Of a stretch of 64,000 nucleotides of DNA, positions 8,914-16,789 are shown one piece after another (position 1 is the first letter of the stretch; the number at the start of each line of letters is the position of its first letter). The notes under the pieces were generated by a model. The model was not told the DNA's origin, made no database searches, and saw nothing but the letters and a program-made list of their open reading frames with translations. The DNA comes from Runella limosa DSM 17973 (GTDB lineage: Bacteria > Bacteroidota > Bacteroidia > Cytophagales > Spirosomataceae): positions 186,001 to 250,000 of the forward strand of contig NZ_KI519420.1 of the NCBI RefSeq assembly GCF_000482465.1, read 5' to 3'. The position numbers and the translations under genes are program-made.

Positions 8914-9600
8914 CATCAACTCATTCAAATGCTGTACATCGTAGGTGGGTTGTTGCTCAAATTTTAGGCTTTTGGGATTATAGAAAGCGGCATCAATTCC
9001 AAAGCGGAGCGCTCCCATGATGTCAGCTTCCCAGTTATCGCCAATCATCAAACTTTCTTCAGGGCGGGCGTTGGCGGAGCGAAGTGCAAACTCAAAAATC
9101 TGGGCATCAGGCTTTTTAGCACCTGCTTTTTCGTTGGTAATGACGTGTTCAAAATACTGCTGAATGCCTGAACTCGCCATTTTGGAGGCTTGAATCGAAT
9201 CAAAGCCGTTGGTGACGATATGAAGTTGGTAGTTTTTGTTGGCACAATAGTCCAACAACTCAACGGCACCGTCTAGCAGGTGTGATTTTTGGGGTAAAAG
9301 TCGCAAATATTCTTCGCCCATGTCTTTCCCAATGGCAAGGTTATCTACTTCTAATGTCTCAAAGACCAACCGAAAACGATTTTCGCGGATATAGCCGTGG
9401 GCAATTTTACCACGGTCAAAATCAGCCCAAAGTTGGGTATTGATCTCAATAAACGTTTTGACAAAGTCGCCTAATGACAAAATGCCGTGGGAATTAAGTT
9501 GAAAATTATGGTAAATTTCAGAAAGAGATTCCGCTGAGTTGCGTTCAAAATCCCATAAAGTGTGGTCGAGGTCGAAAAAAAGATGTTTGTAAGCAGGCAT
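8902..9600 (-). CDS. HAD family hydrolase, YjjG-type pyrimidine nucleotidase
   Basis: The product has 232 residues. Motif I is FFDLDHTLWDF (nucleophile Asp10, acid/base Asp12), motif II is around IVTNG, and motif III/IV is GAKKPD with MIGDNWEADIMGA. The DxDHTLWDFExN form is characteristic of YjjG-like noncanonical pyrimidine nucleotidases, which remove phosphate from mutagenic or unusual nucleoside monophosphates in the cytoplasm. Length matches that family. It is divergent from the MOSC gene, with 59 nt between the start codons, and its stop overlaps that of the patatin gene. Confidence 0.88.
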   Translation of the reverse strand: MPAYKHLFFDLDHTLWDFERNSAESLSEIYHNFQLNSHGILSLGDFVKTFIEINTQLWADFDRGKIAHGYIRENRFRLVFETLEVDNLAIGKDMGEEYLRLLPQKSHLLDGAVELLDYCANKNYQLHIVTNGFDSIQASKMASSGIQQYFEHVITNEKAGAKKPDAQIFEFALRSANARPEESLMIGDNWEADIMGALRFGIDAAFYNPKSLKFEQQPTYDVQHLNELMSIL

Positions 9601-9659
9601 TGTGGACAGCTAGATTGCTATTTTTTCCAAAACTACGAAAATCAACGTTACTTTGTTTT

Positions 9660-10505
9660 ATGAACACTTCACTCATTCTTTCTGATATTTACATTTATCC
9701 CGTCAAATCATTGGGTGCGATTCGGGTTTCGCAGGCCGAAGTCGAAGAACGGGGCTTACGCTTTGACCGCCGTTGGGTGGTGATTGATGACACCAATCGC
9801 TTTGTGACACAGCGTCAACATCCGACCATGGCGTTAATTGAGGTAACCTTGACTGACAATGGCTTGGACCTTCGACATCGCACGCGCGACTTGGGGGTCT
9901 TAACGGTACCTGCACTTCCCGAAACCTTCGATTTGGTGCCTGTGACTGTTTGGGACGATACCATCGAAGCCGTGGTGGTCAACGATGCCTGTAATCGCTG
10001 GCTGACGGAGGCGTTGGGTTTTTCGGTGCGTTTAATGTATTTGCCTGATACTTCACCGCGTTTGGCCGACCCAGATTACGCCCCTTTCGACGTCAACGTA
10101 AGCTTTGCCGATGGCTTTCCTTTTTTGTTGATTGGCCAATCTTCGTTAGATGATTTAAACACTCGACTGCCCGACGCAGTTTCTATGGTACGCTTTCGCC
10201 CAAACTTTGTTTTTGAAGGAGGCGAGCCTTACGACGAAGACCAATGGTACGAGTTTACGATAGGAGGAATCCGCTTTTATGGCGTAAAACCTTGTGCGCG
10301 CTGTGTCCTGACCACGGTTGACCCAGAAAAAGGGGAAATTTCGGGTAAAGAACCTTTGCGTACGTTGTCCACTTATCGAAAAAGAAACAATAAGATTTTC
10401 TTTGGCCAAAATGTAGTTACGCAAGAATCGGGACGAATTAAGGTGGGAGACGAAGTCGTGGTCGTGAGTCGGAAGGTGCGTTATACAATGAGTGAAGGAA
10501 TTTAA
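9660..10505 (+). CDS. MOSC domain protein with N-terminal MOSC beta-barrel
   Basis: From the ATG at 9660 the product has 281 residues. An in-frame upstream start at 9600 would sit on the start codon of the divergent gene and adds a non-conserved stretch, so 9660 is preferred. The N-terminus (IYIYPVKSLGA, RGLRFDRRWVVID) is the MOSC_N domain. The C-terminal part holds RFRPNFVFEGGEPYDED and the conserved Cys in KPCARCVLTTVDPEKGE, the layout of YcbX and mARC-type proteins that bind molybdenum cofactor and reduce N-hydroxylated compounds. mobA and a molybdopterin enzyme are also in this window, but far away. The substrate is unknown. crtD follows after 31 nt. Confidence 0.88.
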   Translation: MNTSLILSDIYIYPVKSLGAIRVSQAEVEERGLRFDRRWVVIDDTNRFVTQRQHPTMALIEVTLTDNGLDLRHRTRDLGVLTVPALPETFDLVPVTVWDDTIEAVVVNDACNRWLTEALGFSVRLMYLPDTSPRLADPDYAPFDVNVSFADGFPFLLIGQSSLDDLNTRLPDAVSMVRFRPNFVFEGGEPYDEDQWYEFTIGGIRFYGVKPCARCVLTTVDPEKGEISGKEPLRTLSTYRKRNNKIFFGQNVVTQESGRIKVGDEVVVVSRKVRYTMSEGI

Positions 10506-10536
10506 CTAACCAACGGACAAGACATCCGTAGCACAA

Positions 10537-12006
10537 ATGAAAACAGCAGCGGTCATTGGCGCAGGAATTGCAGGGATTGCCACCAGCATTCGGCTAGCCA
10601 ATAAGGGATATGAGGTACACGTTTTTGAGGCCAATACCTATCCAGGAGGTAAACTTTCGAGTTTTGAGTTAAACGGTTATCGTTTCGACGCGGGGCCATC
10701 GTTGTTTACCATGCCGCAGTTGGTCGATGAGCTTTTTCGTTTGTCGGGCAAAGACCCCAAAGCCTATTTTGATTATATTCGGCTAGAAGAAGTGTGTCGG
10801 TATTTTTGGGACGACGGGGTTCGGCTAACGGCCCATGCCGACCAGGAAAAGTTTGCGCAAGAACTTGAACAAACACTAGGGGTGCCTGCCAAAGACGTGT
10901 TGGAACATCTAGACGACAGCGCCCTAAAATATGATGTGACCGAGAAGCTGTTTTTACACCGTTCGTTGCATAAATTGGGCACGTATTTTAACCGAGATGC
11001 GCTCAAAGGTTACGCGAATTTGCACCGTTTGGACGCTTTTACCACCATGAACCGCGCCAACGAACGACGGTTCTCTAATCCACGGGTGGTGCAATTGTTC
11101 AACCGCTACGCTACCTACAACGGCTCTAATCCTTACGAAACTCCCGCGACGATGAACATCATCCCGCATTTGGAGTATAATATTGGGGCGTTTTTTCCAA
11201 AAAAAGGAATGGTGGGCATCACCGATAGTTTGGTGAAATTAGCGCAGGATTTGAGCGTAACGTTTCATTTTGGAACGAAAGTAACCAACATCTTAACGGA
11301 AGAAAATCACGTAAAAGGTTTACAGCTAGTTAGTAACGGAAAAGTAGAAGAGCGAACCTTCGATGTCGTCGTTTCTAACATGGACGTAGTGAATACTTTT
11401 CGGAAATTACTACCCAACGCGCGCCAACCTGAACGTATCCTGCGTCAACCCAAATCAAGTTCGGCCCTGATTTTTTATTGGGGGGTAAAAAAACAATTTA
11501 ACGAATTGGAACTTCATAACATCTTCTTTTCCAACGATTACCGTACCGAATTTGAGCATTTATTTCAAAAGAAAACCATTTATTCCGACCCGACCGTTTA
11601 CATCAATATTACTTCCAAATATAAACCTGACGACGCGCCAGCAGGGGGAGAAAACTGGTTTGTGATGGTGAATGCCCCCAATAACGAGGGTCAGGATTGG
11701 GATGCTCTCATTGCCCAAACGCGGGAAGCAATTGTGCATAAATTGAGCCATAATTTAGGCGTCAACTTGGCTGAATTGGTTGAATGTGAGGCGATTTTAG
11801 ACCCGCGCACCATCGAATCTAAGACGTCAAGCTCGCAGGGAGCACTGTATGGCAATAGCTCCAACAATCGCTTTGCGGCTTTTCTTCGTCATGCTAATTT
11901 TTCTCGTCAGTTCAAAAACCTTTACTTTGTAGGAGGAAGCGTACACCCTGGAGGCGGGATTCCGCTGGCAATTTTGTCGGCTAAAATTGCGACCGCCGAA
12001 CTTTGA
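10537..12006 (+). CDS. crtD: CrtD-like 1-hydroxycarotenoid 3,4-desaturase / phytoene desaturase family
   Basis: The product has 489 residues. The N-terminal FAD-binding motif is VIGAGIAGIATSIRLANKG with the following EANTYPGGK, and the C-terminal carotenoid oxidoreductase signature is YFVGGSVHPGGGIPLAILS. The overall sequence resembles Bacteroidota CrtD more than CrtI; this is a judgement from memory. CrtD introduces a 3,4 double bond into hydroxylated carotenoids, as needed for pink or orange pigments such as saproxanthin or flexixanthin-type compounds. No other carotenoid genes (crtB, crtI, crtY) are in the window. A short hairpin, ACGGA (10513-10517) with TCCGT (10525-10529), lies just before the start. 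CrtI is the main alternative. Confidence 0.8.
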   Translation: MKTAAVIGAGIAGIATSIRLANKGYEVHVFEANTYPGGKLSSFELNGYRFDAGPSLFTMPQLVDELFRLSGKDPKAYFDYIRLEEVCRYFWDDGVRLTAHADQEKFAQELEQTLGVPAKDVLEHLDDSALKYDVTEKLFLHRSLHKLGTYFNRDALKGYANLHRLDAFTTMNRANERRFSNPRVVQLFNRYATYNGSNPYETPATMNIIPHLEYNIGAFFPKKGMVGITDSLVKLAQDLSVTFHFGTKVTNILTEENHVKGLQLVSNGKVEERTFDVVVSNMDVVNTFRKLLPNARQPERILRQPKSSSALIFYWGVKKQFNELELHNIFFSNDYRTEFEHLFQKKTIYSDPTVYINITSKYKPDDAPAGGENWFVMVNAPNNEGQDWDALIAQTREAIVHKLSHNLGVNLAELVECEAILDPRTIESKTSSSQGALYGNSSNNRFAAFLRHANFSRQFKNLYFVGGSVHPGGGIPLAILSAKIATAEL

Positions 12007-12054
12007 CAAAGTTTAGGAAAAGGGGTATTTAGGCGCGATTTTTGTAATTAATCC

Positions 12055-13104
12055 TTGAATCTGATACCCTTTTTGAAAAGTAACTTGGACAGGAAGAAAC
12101 GTGTGTTTGGGCAGACTACCTTGTGGGCCGTGATGGGGGTTTTGGTAGTGGGAGCAAGTTTTGCGCAACAAGTGCCTCATTATTCGCAGTATTTACAAAA
12201 TCATTTTCTCATCAACCCTGCCGTAGCTGGAATTGAAAGCTATGCCGACGCCCGAGTGGGCTATCGACAGCAGTGGGGTGGGCTCGAAGACGCGCCTCGA
12301 ACGTTTTATTTGACGGCTCATCTGCCTTGGGGCAATCCTGATTTTAGAGTAGAACCTCCTTCTTCTCCTCGTTTTCGTTTTGGGCGAGAAAGGTATTCAT
12401 CGCAGCCCGATGCTCATGCGGGGATGGGACTGACGGTGGTACGAGATCAAACGGGGCCGTGGACGCGGTTTTCGTTGGGAGTTTCGGGGGCGTATCATTA
12501 TCCGATCAATGACGAATGGCAAGTAAGCGCGGGGCTAACGGCAGGGCTCAGTCAGCATACGCTTGATTTTGACCAACTTCGGTTGGCAAACCCACAAGAC
12601 CCGTTGGTGTCATCGGGAAAATTATCCGTCATTCGTCCCGACCTAAACGCGGGCGTTTGGGTGTATTCGACCGATTTTTTTGGTGGGTTTTCGGTAAACC
12701 AACTTTGGCCTTCAACGCTCTCGTTTAAAAACAGTAGCAGCAATTGGCAGGGGAAGGTCGTTCCTCACTTTTTTCTGACGGCTGGGTATCGGTTGCCGTT
12801 GGTAGAAGACTGGGATTTTACCCCTTCTATTTTGTTGAAAAAAGCACCTAGTGCGCCGCTATCTTGGGATTTGAATTTAAAAATAAGCTATTCTTCCGAT
12901 TGGTGGTTTGGGGCTTCATACCGCCAATTAGAGTCTTTTACGGCCTTTTTTGGGGCAAAAGTGGCGCAGCAACTGCGGGTAAATTATACCTACGAATACC
13001 CTATATCGTCCTTACAAGTAGCTACGCGCGGTTCGCACGAAATCACGTTGGGAGTAACCCTAGGCTCACGAAGTCACTATACTTCTTCGCGCACGTTTTG
13101 GTAG
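12055..13104 (+). CDS. PorP/SprF family type IX secretion-associated membrane protein, non-ATG start
   Basis: The product has up to 349 residues. After the signal peptide, QVPHYSQYLQNHFLINPAVAG is the hallmark of PorP/SprF proteins, outer membrane beta-barrels that link T9SS to exported cargo or to gliding adhesins; the remainder has alternating beta strands ending in a typical barrel C-terminus. There is no ATG that gives a normal signal peptide: the first in-frame ATG (12133) leaves only MGVLVVGASFAQ. TTG at 12055 or, better, TTG at 12073 (MKSNLDRKKR then a hydrophobic core) gives a good one. No PorE/SprE-like or cargo gene is adjacent, unlike many PorP paralogs. It converges with the next gene at a distance of only 5 nt. 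Confidence 0.85.
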   Translation: MNLIPFLKSNLDRKKRVFGQTTLWAVMGVLVVGASFAQQVPHYSQYLQNHFLINPAVAGIESYADARVGYRQQWGGLEDAPRTFYLTAHLPWGNPDFRVEPPSSPRFRFGRERYSSQPDAHAGMGLTVVRDQTGPWTRFSLGVSGAYHYPINDEWQVSAGLTAGLSQHTLDFDQLRLANPQDPLVSSGKLSVIRPDLNAGVWVYSTDFFGGFSVNQLWPSTLSFKNSSSNWQGKVVPHFFLTAGYRLPLVEDWDFTPSILLKKAPSAPLSWDLNLKISYSSDWWFGASYRQLESFTAFFGAKVAQQLRVNYTYEYPISSLQVATRGSHEITLGVTLGSRSHYTSSRTFW

Positions 13105-13109
13105 CAAAA

Positions 13110-14255
13110 TCACTCCTTTTGATAAAAATCTTGGAGGCGCTTCCGCAGCCGAGATGCCAATGACTTGCTCATATCTTGAAAAAAATCATTATCCGAAGGT
13201 GGAAAAAGGTTTTTGGAGGTAGTCAGCACTTTGCCGTTCAAGGCCCGCGTGTCTCCGCTAAACTCATGCCATTCTTCGGCCCAATCGGCGCTATCGTTGA
13301 TATAATCAGAATGAAGTGGGCGCTCTGTGTCCAAATCAATGATTCTGAACTCTAACCGACAACTCGCCGACAACTCCCTACGGTGCGTAGTGAGGTTTCC
13401 TTTTACCTTTTCCATCACGTCCACTTCAGTGGTATCATTGATTTTTTTGGTGCCTACTTTGTACGTTTCGTTACTTTCAACGGTCGTGGAGCTCGACGAC
13501 AAAGTTTCGCTTTGGGAGCTGTATTTGGTAAAACTAAGTTGAATCAAATGGTGAGGCGGAATGCTGTCGTAACGAGCAAGGGCAGGAGGGTAAAAGCGGA
13601 CCAATTCGTGCGGTTGGCGACTATCAAACAGAGCATCAGCTAGTTTGTCTTCTAAATACTCGTAGTTATTTTGGGAAAGTGAATGGACATCCTTAAAAGG
13701 TTCAATCACCACCCGCAGAGTAGCGTATTCTTTGGCCAACGGCAGTAATTTATCCACGTCTTTATACGACGACCGCAGTTGTTTTACTTTTTTAAAATGA
13801 GCAAAAGCTTCTTTGCAGGCTTGGCGGTTGCCTTGTTGCTTAAACGCCAGAATACCTGCTTCGTAGCGTTCGGCGGCGGCGAGGTCGCGTACCTGTTCTA
13901 TGCTTTCGGTGTAGGGTCGAGGCAAGGGCTGAATCAGCGAACGACACGCCGCACACTTCGAAAACTGTTGAAAGTTTTGTTGTAAACGCTGGTATTGGTA
14001 TAAGACATCTTCCCATTTAAAGGGTTGATTGTTCCTGATTTGAAGCTGTATGTTTTCTTGGTGAATACGTTCCTGCGCTTGGTAGGCAGCAATGAAGACC
14101 TTTGCCGCTTTGGTATGCGAAGGTTGTTGGGTCAGGCGGTACGACGATTGCTTAATGGCAAGGTCGAGTCTTCCTTTTTTGAGGGCCGTTTCGCCCGTAG
14201 CGCATCGGACAAAAAGCGAAGCAATTACTAGCAAAAGTAAAGAAGTGGTTTTCAT
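13110..14255 (-). CDS. Hypothetical lipoprotein with TPR-like helical N-terminal half
   Basis: The product has 381 residues. MKTTSLLLLVIASLFVRC is a lipoprotein-type signal with Cys18. Residues about 25-190 are helix-rich, with repeated Ala/Tyr/Leu spacing reminiscent of TPR-like units (for example YRLTQQPSHTKAAKVFIAAY) and a CAAC pair. The C-terminal half is beta-rich with a long Ser/Thr linker. No catalytic motif is visible and I do not recognise a named family. A minus-strand TATTTTTG (14285-14278) fits the -7 promoter consensus, so the gene is probably transcribed alone. It converges with the PorP gene. A role in cell-envelope assembly is only a guess. Confidence 0.7.
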   Translation of the reverse strand: MKTTSLLLLVIASLFVRCATGETALKKGRLDLAIKQSSYRLTQQPSHTKAAKVFIAAYQAQERIHQENIQLQIRNNQPFKWEDVLYQYQRLQQNFQQFSKCAACRSLIQPLPRPYTESIEQVRDLAAAERYEAGILAFKQQGNRQACKEAFAHFKKVKQLRSSYKDVDKLLPLAKEYATLRVVIEPFKDVHSLSQNNYEYLEDKLADALFDSRQPHELVRFYPPALARYDSIPPHHLIQLSFTKYSSQSETLSSSSTTVESNETYKVGTKKINDTTEVDVMEKVKGNLTTHRRELSASCRLEFRIIDLDTERPLHSDYINDSADWAEEWHEFSGDTRALNGKVLTTSKNLFPPSDNDFFQDMSKSLASRLRKRLQDFYQKE

Positions 14256-14371
14256 AACTATTCATGGCTTGTTAGTTCAAAAATAACGAAATTTTTGGAG
14301 GTCTGTCAACCATTCATCCCAAAAGGTTGTTGGTAATGGAAGTTGACACTCAAAAAACTTTTTTGTTTTGT

Positions 14372-15385
14372 ATGAAAGCCGCTATTCTTCCAGAAATCAA
14401 ACAAGCCGTTACGGTTCAAGAAGTTGAAAAACCAAGCGCGGGCACGGGCGAAGTGCTTGTGCAAATTAAAGCCGCCGCCCTCAATCACCGCGATGTTTTT
14501 ATTCAACAAGGGCTGTATCCAGGGATTAAACTCCCCGCCATTTTAGGTTCTGACGGTGCGGGTACGGTGGTAGAAGTAGGAGAAGGAGTTTCGGAAGAAT
14601 GGTTGGGTAAAGATGTCATTATTAATCCGTCGCACAATTGGGGGGGAAATCCTGCCTTTTATAGCAAAAGCTTTAAAATTTTGGGAATGCCCGACAACGG
14701 AACGTTTGCCGAATACCTTAAAGTAGAAGCAAAATACCTCGTCACAAAACCTACCCATTTGTCGTACGAAGCCGCAGCGGCAGTCCCATTGGCTGGCTTG
14801 ACGGGCTGGCGGGCGCTCATGTCGCGCGCAGGGATGAAAGCGGGTGATCGGGTACTGGTAACGGGGATTGGAGGCGGAGTGGCGTTGTTTGTGCTTCAGT
14901 TTGCCGTAGCGGCGGGCGCCGAAGTATGGGTAACGTCAGGTTCGGACGAAAAAATTGCCAAGGCCATTGCGTTGGGAGCCAAAGGTGGCGTAAATTACAA
15001 AGATGCCAACTGGGCCAAAAACCTAATCGCCGCCACAGGGGGCGACCGTAGTGGGTACTTCAACGTCATCATCGACAGCGCAGGCGGGGCAAGTTTTGCC
15101 AAATTGATAGATGTTGCCACGGCAGGAGCAAGTATTTGTTTTTTTGGTGGAACTACGGGAAATATTACCGACATCGTGCCTGGAAAAGTATTTTTTAAAC
15201 AACTCAATATTTATGGGTCAACGATGGGCACCGAGGCGGAGTTTGCCGATATGGTCAATTTCCTAGCGGAGCACAAAATTGAGCCTATTGTTGATAAAGC
15301 ATTTGCGTTGGAAGAGATTGAAACAGCCTTACAACACATGGATAGCGGTGCCCAATTTGGGAAGATTGTCCTGAAAGTTGGATGA
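14372..15385 (+). CDS. Zinc-free MDR family oxidoreductase (quinone oxidoreductase-like)
   Basis: From the ATG at 14372 the product has 337 residues; the longer frame from 14327 would add 15 residues unlike the family. The N-terminal GroES-like domain contains LNHRDVFIQQGLYPG and LGSDGAGTVVEVGEGV, and the Rossmann domain has GIGGGVALFVLQFAVAAGA followed by SGSDEKIAKAIALGA. The catalytic zinc ligands of alcohol dehydrogenases are not obvious, so an NADPH-dependent quinone or enone reductase is likely. The cofactor loop contains Ser-Asp, which does not settle NADH against NADPH. It is cytoplasmic and probably monocistronic; the rlmN promoter follows directly. Confidence 0.88.
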   Translation: MKAAILPEIKQAVTVQEVEKPSAGTGEVLVQIKAAALNHRDVFIQQGLYPGIKLPAILGSDGAGTVVEVGEGVSEEWLGKDVIINPSHNWGGNPAFYSKSFKILGMPDNGTFAEYLKVEAKYLVTKPTHLSYEAAAAVPLAGLTGWRALMSRAGMKAGDRVLVTGIGGGVALFVLQFAVAAGAEVWVTSGSDEKIAKAIALGAKGGVNYKDANWAKNLIAATGGDRSGYFNVIIDSAGGASFAKLIDVATAGASICFFGGTTGNITDIVPGKVFFKQLNIYGSTMGTEAEFADMVNFLAEHKIEPIVDKAFALEEIETALQHMDSGAQFGKIVLKVG

Positions 15386-15409
15386 TTGCCCTGAAAGCCA
15401 GTAACTTTG
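15378..15409 (+). promoter_or_regulatory. Putative Bacteroidota promoter of rlmN
   Basis: TAACTTTG at 15402-15409 matches the -7 consensus exactly; TTG at 15378-15380 lies 21 nt before it and may be the -33 element. It overlaps the end of the upstream gene. Predicted transcription would start about 15416, right before the hairpin at 15420-15452. Confidence 0.6.
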
Positions 15410-15419
15410 CAGAAAATAA

Positions 15420-15452
15420 GACAGTTTGGCTCATTGCAATGGCCAAACTGTC
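15420..15452 (+). other. Perfect 11-bp hairpin in the rlmN leader
   Basis: GACAGTTTGGC pairs with GCCAAACTGTC around an 11-nt loop. Only a short, broken T stretch follows, so it is a weak terminator. Its place at the predicted 5' end of the rlmN mRNA, 11 nt before the ATG, suggests an mRNA-stabilising or translation-control element; it may also end the upstream MDR transcript. Confidence 0.65.
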
Positions 15453-15463
15453 GTCTTTATAAC

Positions 15464-16531
15464 ATGATAGAAACAACAACCATAAAAAAGCAAGATATTC
15501 GTAAACTGTCGGTGGCACAGTTGAAGGACTGGTTAGCCGCCCACGGAGAACAAGGTTTTCGTGCTAAACAAATTGCCGAATGGCTGTGGAAAAAATCCGC
15601 CACGTCGTTTGACCAAATGAGTAACCTCTCGCTCAAAACGAGGGAGTTATTGGATACCCATTTTGAAATAAAGTCCATCGCAACGGCCAAATCCCAAAAA
15701 AGCTCGGACGGAACCATCAAGTCAGCCTTCCGACTGCACGATAGTCACCTAATTGAAGGGGTGTTGATTCCTGCCGACGACCGCATGACGGCCTGTGTGT
15801 CGAGCCAAGTAGGGTGTTCGCTGACCTGCAAGTTTTGTGCGACGGGCTACATGGATCGTAAGCGTAACCTCGACGCAGCCGAAATGTACGACCAAGTGGT
15901 GGCCATCGACCGCCAAGCCAAGGAAAACTACGGAATTCCTTTGTCGAACATTGTGTATATGGGAATGGGAGAACCACTGCTCAACTATGCCAATGTGCTC
16001 GAATCTGTGGAAAAAATCACTTCGCCCGATGGGTTGGGAATGTCGCCCAAACGAATTACGGTTTCGACGGCGGGAATCGCCAAAATGATTACCAAACTAG
16101 GTGACGATGGCGTAAAGTTTAACTTGGCATTGTCGCTTCATGCGGCCAACGATGAAAAACGCAATAAAATCATGCCTATCAATGAATCGAATTCGTTGAA
16201 AAATTTGGCGGAGGCGTTGCAACATTTTTACCGTAAAACCCAAAATCGCATTACGTTTGAATACATCGTGTTTCACAATTTCAACGATACGATTCAGGAC
16301 GCCAGAGAATTGTGGGAGTTTACCAAAAAAGTACCCTCAAAAGTAAACATCATCGAATACAACCCCATTGCCGAAGCCGATTTCAAAAATACGGGTGTCG
16401 ATAAGCTGACGCAGTTTGCTAAATTTTTGGAAGACAAAGGCGTAGTCGTTAACGTGCGGCGAAGTAGAGGAAAAGACATTGATGCCGCTTGCGGGCAATT
16501 GGCCAACCGCGAAAAGTCGGAACAAGAATGA
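15464..16531 (+). CDS. rlmN: 23S rRNA (adenine-2503-C2)-methyltransferase RlmN
   Basis: From the ATG at 15464 the product has 355 residues; a longer in-frame start at 15407 would fall in the promoter and hairpin. The radical-SAM CxxxCxxC motif is Cys118, Cys122, Cys125 (GCSLTCKFC), preceded by EGVLIP and followed by MGMGEPLLNY and the conserved SLHAANDEKR. The second conserved Cys region is near the C-terminus (DIDAACGQL). The enzyme methylates A2503 of 23S rRNA and A37 of certain tRNAs, using a [4Fe-4S] cluster and two SAM molecules. Length agrees with the family. It is followed by a MITE. Confidence 0.97.
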   Translation: MIETTTIKKQDIRKLSVAQLKDWLAAHGEQGFRAKQIAEWLWKKSATSFDQMSNLSLKTRELLDTHFEIKSIATAKSQKSSDGTIKSAFRLHDSHLIEGVLIPADDRMTACVSSQVGCSLTCKFCATGYMDRKRNLDAAEMYDQVVAIDRQAKENYGIPLSNIVYMGMGEPLLNYANVLESVEKITSPDGLGMSPKRITVSTAGIAKMITKLGDDGVKFNLALSLHAANDEKRNKIMPINESNSLKNLAEALQHFYRKTQNRITFEYIVFHNFNDTIQDARELWEFTKKVPSKVNIIEYNPIAEADFKNTGVDKLTQFAKFLEDKGVVVNVRRSRGKDIDAACGQLANREKSEQE

Positions 16532-16543
16532 GATTTGATGTTC

Positions 16544-16764
16544 TAAGAGGCTGTCCAAAAAGTAATAAGTTACAAAAGATTCTTTGGTTTCAACCTCATC
16601 CCAACCCTTCCGCTCGGGCGGCCCCGTCCTGCCAGGAGAAGGACTTTAAAAGTCCCCATCTCCAGAAAGGAGAGGGGGATTTAGGGGACGGTCGGCCGCT
16701 GCCGTGAGGTTGAACAGAAGCCGAAGATAATTTGGTGATACCAGACTTTTTGGACAGCCTCTTA
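16544..16764. mobile_element. MITE with 20-bp perfect terminal inverted repeats
   Basis: The 221-bp element starts with 20 bp (16544-16563) whose exact complement ends it (16745-16764); the outer bases are TA at both ends, compatible with a TA target duplication. The repeat core GAGGCTGTCCAAAAAGT looks like the ends of IS5-type elements. No transposase is encoded. Internal inverted pairs make the whole unit foldable into one long hairpin. Confidence 0.8.
16589..16714. repeat. Interspersed palindromic repeat, copy B, nested in the MITE
   Basis: The 126-bp unit is bounded by 10-bp inverted repeats TTCAACCTCA (16589-16598) and TGAGGTTGAA (16705-16714). Inside are GCGGCC plus CCGTCC (16618-16629) facing GGACGG plus GGCCGC (16686-16699), and a stem of CCCC(A)TCTCC with GGAGAGGGGG. 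It shares motif order with copy A at 5100-5185. Confidence 0.75.
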
Positions 16765-16789
16765 AAATAAATTTGACGCGTGTTTTGAA

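Noticed and set aside
16532-16707. Small frame across the MITE
   Set aside because: It begins at the end of rlmN and runs through inverted repeats; composition reflects the repeat, not a protein.
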